From NCBI RefSeq assembly GCF_010915705.1, contig NZ_JAAIKE010000009.1, positions 16,988-80,987 on the forward strand: DNA of 64,000 bases. The letters run 5' to 3'. This stretch comes from Pseudotabrizicola algicola. GTDB taxonomy: Bacteria > Pseudomonadota > Alphaproteobacteria > Rhodobacterales > Rhodobacteraceae. The stretch's first letter is position 1. Every line of letters starts with the position of its first letter. The notes under the pieces were generated by a model. That model searched no databases, was not told the DNA's origin, and saw nothing but the letters and a program-made list of their open reading frames with translations. Positions 42,610 through 50,066 of this stretch are shown in pieces. Both the position numbers and the translations under genes were made by a program.

Positions 42610-44049
42610 ATGGCGTCGAAATCCACCCTCAATGCGAAGAACCTGGAGGCGCTGGGCGCTGAGCGTCTGGCGCAGCTGCTGATCGAGATCAGCACCGGCG
42701 ATGCCGCAGCCAAGCGCAAGCTACGGCTGGCTCTCGCCGGAGCGGAGGGCCCGAGGGAGGCGGCGCGGGAGATCACCAAGCGGCTGGCCAGCATCGCAAA
42801 GGCCCGGACCTTCGTGAACTGGCAGAACCGCAAGCCTCTTGTGAAGGATCTTCAGACCCAGCGCAGCGCCATCATGGAACAGATTGCCCCGCATGATCCG
42901 GGTGAGGCGCTGGCGCTCTTGTGGCGGTTCATGGGACTGGCCACGCCGGTGTTTGAACGCTGCGACGACAGCAGCGGCACCGTCATCGACATCTTCCACC
43001 AGGCCTGCGCCGATCTGGGCGAGGTGGCCAAGGCGGTTGATGCGGCGCCGGAGGCGCTGGCGCGACAGGTTCTCGATGCGCTGCAGGACAACGGGTTTGG
43101 CCAGTACGACGGGCTGATCGCCATCATCGCCCCGGCGCTGGGCCCGGAGGGCGTCGCGCATCTGAAGACACTGGTCGATGAACTTGGCCGCACGCCCGTG
43201 CCGGTACCGCCAAAGAGCGAATGGCAGGCGGTCGGCTGGGGTAGCGGCGGCACGCGCTATGCCCACGAGATGGAGGAACGCGCGCGGCAGAGCACGGTCG
43301 AGATGGCGCTGAAGGACATCGCCGACGTGCAGGGCGACGTCGATGGCTTCATCGCCCAGTACGACCCGAAGACCCGCAAGGTGCCGAAGATCGCGGCCGA
43401 GATCGCGCAGCGCCTGCTGGCGGCGGGCAGGGCGGGGGACGCGCTTGGCTTCATCGAGCGGGCGGAGGTGAAAGATGCGCGCTGGATCCCGCCCGAATGG
43501 CAGGACGCCCGACTTGCCGTGCTGGAGGCGCTTGACCGGAAGGATGAGGCGCAGGCGTTCCGCTGGGCATGTTTCGAGCGCGACCTGTCGGGTGAGCACC
43601 TTCGGGCCTATCTGAAGCGACTGCCGGATTTTGAAGACATCGAGGGCGAAGAGCGTGCGATGGCGCATGCCGCTGGCCATCCCGACCTGCTGACCGCCCT
43701 GGCCTTCTTTCTGAACTGGCCATCGCTTGCCCATGCCGCGCAACTGTTGATCGACCGACAGGACGAGGTCGATGGCGATCACTACGAATTCCTGGCACCA
43801 GCGGCCGAGACATTGGCCGAAAGGCAGCCACTGGCCGCAACGGTGGCGCTGCGGGCGATGATCGATTTCACGCTGATCCAAGGGAGGCAGAAGCGCTATG
43901 GCTATGCCGCCCAGCACCTGGCCGCCTGTGCCGACCTAGCCGGACGGATCGAGGACTTCGGACCGGTCGAGCCGCATCACGTCTATGCCGCGCGCCTGAA
44001 GGCCGAGCATGGCAAGAAGACCGGCTTCTGGTCGCGGATGGACGGATGA
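42610..44049 (+). CDS. DUF6880 family protein
   Basis: The 479-aa helical protein has the DUF6880 pattern: LNAKNLEALGAERLAQLLIE at the N-terminus, ALLWRFMGLATPVFERCDDS, GWGSGGTRYAHEMEERARQS and many TPR-like helices to the end (GYAAQHLAACADLAGRIEDF). No catalytic motif is visible. The ATG at 42610 is preferred to one at 42532 because conserved sequence starts here. It lies between the P1 integrase and the attachment core, divergent from the integrase, so it travels with P1. Role unknown; repeat-helix proteins at such sites can be defence or regulatory factors. Confidence 0.7.
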   Translation: MASKSTLNAKNLEALGAERLAQLLIEISTGDAAAKRKLRLALAGAEGPREAAREITKRLASIAKARTFVNWQNRKPLVKDLQTQRSAIMEQIAPHDPGEALALLWRFMGLATPVFERCDDSSGTVIDIFHQACADLGEVAKAVDAAPEALARQVLDALQDNGFGQYDGLIAIIAPALGPEGVAHLKTLVDELGRTPVPVPPKSEWQAVGWGSGGTRYAHEMEERARQSTVEMALKDIADVQGDVDGFIAQYDPKTRKVPKIAAEIAQRLLAAGRAGDALGFIERAEVKDARWIPPEWQDARLAVLEALDRKDEAQAFRWACFERDLSGEHLRAYLKRLPDFEDIEGEERAMAHAAGHPDLLTALAFFLNWPSLAHAAQLLIDRQDEVDGDHYEFLAPAAETLAERQPLAATVALRAMIDFTLIQGRQKRYGYAAQHLAACADLAGRIEDFGPVEPHHVYAARLKAEHGKKTGFWSRMDG

Positions 44050-44084
44050 TGGACGTGCTACCGGAAAATCATTCCGCGACCCAA

Positions 44085-44103
44085 TGGAAGCATGGTGGAA
44101 GCA
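44085..44103 (+). promoter_or_regulatory. Integrase arm-site doublet, P1 side
   Basis: TGGAAGCA occurs at 44085-44092 and 44096-44103, 11 bp apart (one helical turn). The same doublet is on the other side of the attachment core at 44347-44365. Paired repeats flanking a tRNA-derived core are what arm-type integrase sites look like. Confidence 0.6.
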
Positions 44104-44234
44104 CGAGGGGAAAAACCGCTGCGCAATCCTGACAATCCGCGCGCAGTCGGAGCTTGTGGGCCCATCTCGCAACTGGCAGGATATGCGAAGGAAAACGCGA
44201 TTCGTCGCGCTTGTTCGTGTTTCGTTTGACACGA

Positions 44235-44279
44235 CTCATAACCTGAAGGTCGTAGGTTCAAATCCTACCCCCGCAACCA
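44235..44279 (+). repeat. Attachment core: 3' part of tRNA-fMet
   Basis: The 45 bp run from the anticodon loop (CTCATAA, anticodon CAT) through CCTGA of the anticodon stem, the T-arm GTAGG-TTCAAAT-CCTAC and the acceptor strand CCCCGCA, to ACCA. The upstream bases (CACGA) cannot pair with CCTGA, so this is not a working tRNA but a duplicated 3' end left by integration. The CTCATAACCTGAAGGTC block is that of initiator tRNA. An intact copy should lie left of the window. Confidence 0.82.
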
Positions 44280-44305
44280 GAAAATCCCGCGTTATCAAAC
44301 GCTTG

Positions 44306-44329
44306 AACGCCGCCCTCCGGGGCGGCGTT
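44306..44329 (+). terminator. Rho-independent-like hairpin next to the attachment core
   Basis: AACGCCGCCC (44306-44315) pairs perfectly with GGGCGGCGTT (44320-44329) around a TCCG loop, followed by TGCGTTTG. It starts 27 bp after the tRNA fragment and could end transcription that reads through the core, or carry the original tRNA terminator into P2. Confidence 0.55.
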
Positions 44330-44346
44330 TGCGTTTGTACGGGCCG

Positions 44347-44365
44347 TGGAAGCACTGTGGAAGCA
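44347..44365 (+). promoter_or_regulatory. Integrase arm-site doublet, P2 side
   Basis: TGGAAGCA at 44347-44354 and 44358-44365, the same repeat and spacing as at 44085-44103. It belongs to the left end of P2 and implies that both prophages use integrases with the same arm specificity. The remaining bases to 44465 hold nothing else I can identify. Confidence 0.6.
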
Positions 44366-44465
44366 AGAGGGGCCGAAGTCCTTCATATACCTGCGAAGGC
44401 AATGGCCCGGTTCTTGTCGTAGCTGTCGCGCGCGGGTGCTACGACTTGGCCCACTCCCTTAGGCC

Positions 44466-45389
44466 CTACCGAAGCCGTTCGAGCAAAGCCTCGACCATTT
44501 CCTGGTTTGAGTTCGCGATCACGTCGAGTGGGCGGTGCTCCTGCCGCATGAGCGCGATCAGGAGACAGGCTGTGAACAGCCAAAAGGGCGAACCGGCACG
44601 AAGGCTGTAGCCGCTGATCATCGCCGTCAACCGCTCGGCCATCGGGGGATATTTCCGATTACCCCAATGGGCGTGGGTCGGCGTCATCGCATGGATGATC
44701 ACGGCCGCGAGCGCTATCCCCATGGCACGCTTTTGCTGGACTTCGGCGAAGTTATGCCCGTGCTTCTTTGCATAGGCCGCAAGGCCGCTCGTCATGAAGT
44801 CGCGGGCATAGGTGTCGCAGGCGATTTCCTCCTCGGGCAGCGCCGATGGGGCACTGTTGTCGGCGCAGTACATGACGTGCTGGAATTCGTGTAGAAACGA
44901 GAATGCCAGGGCAAACGCCACAAGATCGAACGCCGCCATGTGCTGGACGTCGCCCAGACTTTCACGATCGGAAGTTGGCTCGGGGATATCCGCTGGCCAA
45001 GAGATTTCGGTGGTCTGATCGGCTAAAATAAGAGATTGGGCGCTGGCGATGCGTTGCTTGTAGTCGAGCTCGAACGGACCCCGCTTGGTGTCGGCGTTGA
45101 GCGCCTGGTCGAGCGGTATTCCGGTTATCGTCGCGAGAACCAGCGCGGGTGAATAGACCTCGATGGCGCGCCAGGCGTTGAAACCGAACAACCAGAAGAG
45201 GTCGATCGTCTTGGTGTCAAACTGGATGCGCTTGGCGTCGGCGTTCATGGTGACGCCCTTGGTGCTCGGCGCGACTTCAACGGCATGGCCGTACTGGCTC
45301 CAGAGGCTGCTGATTTCGTCGGCGCGCTCAGGCACGGCGCCGCGAAGGAGATTCAGAATAATTGTGCGGTTGGACGGCTCGGTCGTCAT
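44466..45389 (-). CDS. Lit-like metalloprotease (phage exclusion, U49 family)
   Basis: The 307-aa protein has a zinc protease motif HEFQH (167-171) inside a hydrophobic helix (LVAFALAFSFLHEFQH), with EEEIACDTYARDF (186-198) supplying a likely third ligand. The combination matches the Lit family. E. coli Lit cleaves elongation factor Tu when it meets a T4 capsid peptide, killing the infected cell. A hydrophobic C-terminal segment (SPFWLFTACLLIALM) may attach it to membrane. It is last in a leftward three-gene operon. The ATG at 45389 is chosen because an earlier ATG overlaps the upstream gene without a good ribosome site. Confidence 0.75.
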   Translation of the reverse strand: MTTEPSNRTIILNLLRGAVPERADEISSLWSQYGHAVEVAPSTKGVTMNADAKRIQFDTKTIDLFWLFGFNAWRAIEVYSPALVLATITGIPLDQALNADTKRGPFELDYKQRIASAQSLILADQTTEISWPADIPEPTSDRESLGDVQHMAAFDLVAFALAFSFLHEFQHVMYCADNSAPSALPEEEIACDTYARDFMTSGLAAYAKKHGHNFAEVQQKRAMGIALAAVIIHAMTPTHAHWGNRKYPPMAERLTAMISGYSLRAGSPFWLFTACLLIALMRQEHRPLDVIANSNQEMVEALLERLR

Positions 45390-45432
45390 GCCTGTGGCTT
45401 CTCCAAGTGAGGGAATTGGGCGGGCGATCCGA

Positions 45433-46887
45433 TCATGACGGGTCGCTTTCTGCATGCGCGTCGCCCGTCGCCTGGCCTTCGCCAGTCATATGCAGACGGG
45501 TCACCGAGGAGAGGACCGAGTTCGCCCAGATCGTGCTGCACACGATTTCGCCGTCACGCTCGAACCAATGGGTCGCGCCCGGGATGAGGTCGAACGGGAT
45601 AGGGTGGGTGGCCAGCGGATTATGGAACACCTCCAACTCCTGGCACCAGGCTTCGCCCCAAGGCCAGAGCGCCTGATATTCGTCGCTGGCGACCGACAAC
45701 TTGAAGTCGATGGGCTCCAGCGCGCCCGGAGTTCGGTCGAAGAGGATGCCGCTTCGGATCATGGTCAGCCCGGGAGGGCGCCAGCCGGCAAGGAAGCCCA
45801 TCCGGTTGAACTTGGCGAGCGTTGCCGCATTGCTGAAGATGACGGCCGACAGGTGGGCGAAGTCGGGATCGCGGAAGAGCCCCGCCGGTATGCCGTGCTT
45901 GCCCGTCAGGTTGGTGATCGGCGTCGCGACAGCGCGGCGCTCTTTGCCTACTCCTTCGATATCGGCGCGCAGCCCGTAGAGGTAAGTCGGCAGGGCCTCG
46001 CGGCTCCAGACCATCGAACCGGATTGGTGGAAGTCTGCCAATGCGAGAGCGAAGGACTGGCCCTTCACGTGGTCCATCGCATGATAGTTGCGCTGGAGCT
46101 TGCCCCGCAGCGTCTTGGCGAAGCGCTCGGCCGGACCTCCTGTCAGGCGCTCGTTGCGATCCTCAGGCGCATGTACCCAGTCGCCGATCCCGCCGGCGCG
46201 TGGGGTCTCGGAGTTCGCCGTCACCGCCTCGATCCAGCACGTGTCACCGTTCTTCTCGATGAAGAAGTCGGGCGAGACATGATCTTGACGGACGCTCAGG
46301 CCCTGCTCGCGAAAGCAGGCGATAAGGTAGAGTTCGAACAGCCGGGACGCGAAGTTGCTGGTCTGAAAATCCGGGACAAAATTGGCGTCAGGATTGGGAA
46401 GCGCGAGATAGCATTCGCCGATCGCCATGAGCGCCGGCAGATGGCTGATCGTGGTCGTCAACAGATCGAATTCCGGCGATGTCCCGCTAGCTCCCGGCTT
46501 CACCAAGAGCGGGCGGCGCCTGGCCCCCGGCGGCAATGGCTCCGGCGGATCGCCGGCGCGCATGGCAATGCTGAGACCGTCGAGCGCGGCTTCGGGGGTG
46601 GAATAGGGGCCGCCTTCGTCGACCTTGATCCAGCAGTGATCGACACGCCGGCGCAAGGCGATGCTGGTGAAGGTTCTTTGCTCCGAATCAAGAAGGATGC
46701 AGCCGCTCGCGCTGCCCCGTCCGGCCTGATAGGCGCTGAAGATATGGGCGGGGTCGAAGTCTGGCCCGCGTTCGAGCGACAGCGCATAGAGTTCGAACTG
46801 GCGCTGGCTGATCGGGGTGATCAGCCGTGGCTCATCGGCTGGGGCCATGGCCGACCTCATCTTCCTGCGGGCGTCTGACACACGCAT
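45433..46887 (-). CDS. PD-(D/E)XK nuclease-like protein B of the Lit operon
   Basis: The 484-aa protein shows a PD-(D/E)XK-like core: FELYL (184-188), SPDFFIEKNGDTCWIEAVTA with D207 and E220, and no clear Lys after the Glu (EAV instead of ExK). The C-terminal part ends in a VFHNPLATHPIPF segment that recurs in the neighbouring protein A as TYVHNPLAQIPLPTN. The N-terminal 130 residues are additional and unrecognised. It starts 12 nt after gene A. No close named family comes to mind; the missing Lys leaves open whether it cuts DNA or only binds. Confidence 0.6.
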   Translation of the reverse strand: MRVSDARRKMRSAMAPADEPRLITPISQRQFELYALSLERGPDFDPAHIFSAYQAGRGSASGCILLDSEQRTFTSIALRRRVDHCWIKVDEGGPYSTPEAALDGLSIAMRAGDPPEPLPPGARRRPLLVKPGASGTSPEFDLLTTTISHLPALMAIGECYLALPNPDANFVPDFQTSNFASRLFELYLIACFREQGLSVRQDHVSPDFFIEKNGDTCWIEAVTANSETPRAGGIGDWVHAPEDRNERLTGGPAERFAKTLRGKLQRNYHAMDHVKGQSFALALADFHQSGSMVWSREALPTYLYGLRADIEGVGKERRAVATPITNLTGKHGIPAGLFRDPDFAHLSAVIFSNAATLAKFNRMGFLAGWRPPGLTMIRSGILFDRTPGALEPIDFKLSVASDEYQALWPWGEAWCQELEVFHNPLATHPIPFDLIPGATHWFERDGEIVCSTIWANSVLSSVTRLHMTGEGQATGDAHAESDPS

Positions 46888-46899
46888 CCGATTCCATCG

Positions 46900-47826
46900 T
46901 CATGACGCCTCCGCTGCGGCCGCCGAGGCGAGGATATCGCTGGCTTCCCATCCCTCGCCCTTCCGGGTTGTCACGAACTCACGGTCCCAGACGCCCCAGT
47001 TTGTGGGCAATGGAATCTGCGCCAGCGGATTATGGACATAGGTGATTGGCCGGACCTGGCGCGAGAGGTTGCCGAGGCCGACCCGTGACCAGATCACGCC
47101 CGAGATGTCGGCAAAGCGCTCGTCGAGGAAGGCCGTGCGCGGGATCGGATTGCGCTCGCGGTAGATCAAGGGCGCGGCGTGAAACCCTTCTTCGAGGACA
47201 TCGCCGGTGTCGCGGTCGATGGTGATGAAGGCGTCGCCGATCGGGAATAGGGTCGTCATGATGAGCGGCAAAGGCTGTTCGGCGACATAGACGCCGAAGC
47301 GGCTGGCGCTGATAGCGATGATGCGGGTGTCATCGGGCGCGATCATGCCCTGCTCGATGTAGCGGACGATCTTCTGCGCCTTTGTCCAGAACGCGCTGGA
47401 GATCCGAAGCTGCGCCTGGCGGATCGGCGCGGCGACAAGGCCACCGCCTTCATTGATCGCCACGGGGCGCACGATCTGGTCAGGCCCTGGAGCGCCTTCG
47501 TCGGGGCAGATGGCCTCAATCCAGATGCGGCGATCTCCTTCGAGGACACACAGGTCCGGCTGGCCGCCTTCGCGCTGACGGTCGACGACGGGCAACAGAG
47601 TCCGCCCCGCCTCGAGCAGCGTGCAGCCCAGATACATTTCCCAGAAGCGCCCATCGACGTCGCGCGCGAAGCCCTGCCGAAAGTCCGGATCGGCATAAGG
47701 CTCGTAGCGCGCCCACATCTCCTGCAGCATGGCGTGAAGCTGCTGCTCAATCGGGCTTTCCGCGATCTTCAGGTTCTCGAAGGCAAGATCGAGACTAGCG
47801 CCGTTAATTTCGAAAAGGTCGCTCAT
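46900..47826 (-). CDS. PD-(D/E)XK nuclease-like protein A of the Lit operon
   Basis: The 308-aa protein has the same core as protein B: FWEMYLGCTLLEAG (61-74), QPDLCVLEGDRRIWIEAICP with D91 and E104, then a shared C-terminal VHNPLAQIPLPTN segment. As in B the residue two after the Glu is not Lys. It is the first gene of the leftward operon A-B-Lit. The ATG at 47826 is preferred over one at 47877, which would fall inside the promoter repeat. Inferred role: sensor or effector working with protein B. Confidence 0.6.
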   Translation of the reverse strand: MSDLFEINGASLDLAFENLKIAESPIEQQLHAMLQEMWARYEPYADPDFRQGFARDVDGRFWEMYLGCTLLEAGRTLLPVVDRQREGGQPDLCVLEGDRRIWIEAICPDEGAPGPDQIVRPVAINEGGGLVAAPIRQAQLRISSAFWTKAQKIVRYIEQGMIAPDDTRIIAISASRFGVYVAEQPLPLIMTTLFPIGDAFITIDRDTGDVLEEGFHAAPLIYRERNPIPRTAFLDERFADISGVIWSRVGLGNLSRQVRPITYVHNPLAQIPLPTNWGVWDREFVTTRKGEGWEASDILASAAAAEAS

Positions 47827-47855
47827 TGAATTCTTGTCCCCTGTGCTCGCTAGAC

Positions 47856-47877
47856 TTGCATCTGCATTGCACTGCAA
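47856..47877. promoter_or_regulatory. TTGCA-N12-TGCAA repeat upstream of the Lit operon
   Basis: An inverted repeat starts 30 nt upstream of the first start codon of the operon. Read leftward, TTGCAG at its far end could be a -35 element with TCTAGC as a poor -10. It is a plausible operator-promoter. Confidence 0.4.
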
Positions 47878-47945
47878 ATCGTCCTATTCGAAATACTCAC
47901 CTTTTCATGCAATTGGAGCGGGGCTTCAGCTGTCAGATCCATACA

Positions 47946-49118
47946 TCAAAGTGGCTCCGTCCCTCGACTGAGAATGCCAAGGTAGTCGCTGTAGACATAC
48001 ATCCGGCCACGCTGCTTGCCCGTCACCTCCCGCACGATGCCGAGATCCTCCAGATGCTGGATCGACTTCGCAATCGTCGGGGGCGAGATGCTCAGCCGCT
48101 GCGCAGCCGCGGGAATGCCGATGATTGGCTTCTGCTGAAGCAGCTGGTGCACCCGGAGGGCGGATGCGGCCGGGCGCCCGAGATCCTCGATCCGGTGGCG
48201 ATCGGCTTCGAACAGCGCGAGGATCTCGCGCGCCGCCTCTGATGCCTGCAGAGACGTCTCGGCGATGCCGTCGAGGAAGAACTCCAGCCATGTCTCCCAG
48301 TCGCCGTTCTCACGGACCTGCTGCAGCAGGTCGTAGTACTGGCGGCGATGCGTCTTGAAGTAGAGGCTGAGATAAAGGATCGGCTCCTTCAGGATCCCCT
48401 GCGTGCAGAGCAGGAAGGTGATCAGCAGGCGGCCGAGACGGCCGTTCCCATCGAGAAACGGATGAATGGTCTCGAACTGCACATGGACCAGTCCGGCCTT
48501 GATGAGGGTCGGCATCTCCGGTGCGTCGGTATGGATGAACGCTTCCAGGTCCGACATCAGGTCGAGGACGTGCTCAGGCGGTGGCGGGACGAATAGCGCA
48601 TTGCCTGGTCGCGTTCCGCCGATCCAGTTCTGGGAGCGCCGGAACTCCCCCGGCTGCTTCGTGCTCCCGCGTCCCTTTTCAAGAAGGATGGCGTGGATCT
48701 CCCGGATCAGGCGCAGGGAGAGCGGAAAGCCTTCGCGGATCCTCTCGAGGCCATGGTTCATGGCGGCGACGTAGTTGGAAACCTCCTGCACGTCGTCGAG
48801 CGGGACGCCCGGCGCTTCCTCGCTCTCGAAGAGCAGCAGGTCGGATAAGGACGACTGCGTGCCCTCGATCTGCGAGGACAGCAGCGCCTCCTTGCGAACG
48901 TACATGTAGAGGAAGAGCGGTGTGTCGGGGAGGATGGAGGTCACGCCATCGAGCCGGCCGATTGCGCGGTTCGCGTGCTCGAGCTGCCGATAGAGTCGGT
49001 CCATCCTGACTGGAGGGGCAGGCGGCAACGGAGGAGGCACGAATGCCTCTGCGCGTTCGCCCGCCGTCGAGATGGCAACGCGTTGACCCAAGCGTGATGG
49101 CTCCGGTGTTAACGCCAT
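47946..49118 (-). CDS. Fic-domain protein with C-terminal winged helix (SoFic-like)
   Basis: The 390-aa protein has a Fic core with HPFLDGNGRLGR (219-230), the canonical catalytic motif, and an N-terminal inhibitory helix SSQIEG (81-86), making it class II. A C-terminal winged helix (about 335-375: RLSISPPTIAKSIQHLEDLG) suggests DNA binding or autoregulation. Fic enzymes transfer AMP from ATP to target hydroxyls. Stand-alone proteins of this layout, such as Shewanella SoFic, are known and have been scored as anti-phage. The ATG at 49118 is chosen because the Fic N-terminal domain starts there; earlier in-frame starts exist. Confidence 0.87.
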   Translation of the reverse strand: MALTPEPSRLGQRVAISTAGERAEAFVPPPLPPAPPVRMDRLYRQLEHANRAIGRLDGVTSILPDTPLFLYMYVRKEALLSSQIEGTQSSLSDLLLFESEEAPGVPLDDVQEVSNYVAAMNHGLERIREGFPLSLRLIREIHAILLEKGRGSTKQPGEFRRSQNWIGGTRPGNALFVPPPPEHVLDLMSDLEAFIHTDAPEMPTLIKAGLVHVQFETIHPFLDGNGRLGRLLITFLLCTQGILKEPILYLSLYFKTHRRQYYDLLQQVRENGDWETWLEFFLDGIAETSLQASEAAREILALFEADRHRIEDLGRPAASALRVHQLLQQKPIIGIPAAAQRLSISPPTIAKSIQHLEDLGIVREVTGKQRGRMYVYSDYLGILSRGTEPL

Positions 49119-49280
49119 GGTTGAAAAAGAATCCTTTCCTTGGCAGGCTGGTTGCGAAAGGTTGTCCTGCATTCCTTTCTTTGTTGTGGTTCTAACGGAA
49201 GGTTCCTTGGCTTGTCGAGTGCTCATCCCCCCTGTCCGCACCAGCTCCGGTCCGGGCGCATTCTCTGAGTCGGTGGCGCG

Positions 49281-50066
49281 ATGGGACACCAGCGCCTCGG
49301 CAAACTCCCCACCCACCGATACCTGCCGGACATCGTCAGGTATCTGGTGACCGGTGGCGCACCCACCGCGCCGCTGGTGGAACAGGTGACCGAAGTCAGT
49401 CGGGACGCGCTGAAGCGCGCGCTGAGGGACCCTGTCTTCGTGGAAGCGCTGTGGCTGCTCATCAGGTTGCCGCAGGCCGCTGCGTCGAAGGATTTCGGGG
49501 CGGCGCTCGCTGAGATTGGCATGGGAGCGCATCCGCCGACTTCGGGTGCCGAGCTGCTGGTGGCCTACAACAATGCATTGGAGCGCGTGCAAAGGCGTGC
49601 CCATGCGGGATCAACGGACCTTGGCGACATCGCCCGCCAGGCGGGAGCTGCCGCGCTGGCCGAGGCCGTGGAGGCGGGCATGCCGATGTGGTCCCCAACC
49701 GCTGCCGATGTGCAGGCTTCGGTGGCGGCGCTGAGGTCACCGGAGAAATTCGGCGCCCTGGCCCACCATTTCCACGCGAATATAGTGGAACGCGTCATCC
49801 ACTATTACGTCGATCGAAACTTGCACAAGCTCGTTGGCGCCGATCGCGTCGCGCGGTCTGTCCATGATCTCGCGACCTACAACTCCGCGATACGCCGTCA
49901 CTGCATCGAGGCTGCGCTGATCATGCGCGCCTTCGCCCGGGACTGGCTTGGCAAGAACCAGTACCGGGACGGCAAGGACATATCGAGGGATGATGCCCGC
50001 CGCTTCTCGGCCTTCGCCGTTGAGAAGATTGGTAACGAACTCAAGAACAGGAAGAGGTCAAATTGA
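49281..50066 (+). CDS. Unrecognised 261-aa partner of the QueC-like enzyme
   Basis: The protein is almost entirely helical, with no catalytic motif I recognise. It starts MGHQRLGKLPTHRYLPDIV, has RALRDPVFVEALWLLIRLPQ near residue 60, and ends in a charged ELKNRKRSN tail. The stop overlaps the start of the QueC-like gene by 4 nt, so the two are made together. The start at 49281 has a weak ribosome site, but no earlier in-frame start fits. If confirmed, the second residue is glycine, which matters for the hypothesis given under findings. Confidence 0.6.
   Translation: MGHQRLGKLPTHRYLPDIVRYLVTGGAPTAPLVEQVTEVSRDALKRALRDPVFVEALWLLIRLPQAAASKDFGAALAEIGMGAHPPTSGAELLVAYNNALERVQRRAHAGSTDLGDIARQAGAAALAEAVEAGMPMWSPTAADVQASVAALRSPEKFGALAHHFHANIVERVIHYYVDRNLHKLVGADRVARSVHDLATYNSAIRRHCIEAALIMRAFARDWLGKNQYRDGKDISRDDARRFSAFAVEKIGNELKNRKRSN

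Noticed and set aside
44235..44279. Functional tRNA gene
   Set aside because: Only the anticodon loop to CCA end is present; the 5' half and the pairing partner of the anticodon stem are missing.
45454..46878. 474-codon plus-strand frame opposite PD-(D/E)XK-like protein B
   Set aside because: The minus-strand frame has the shared motifs with protein A and fits the operon; the plus frame has none.
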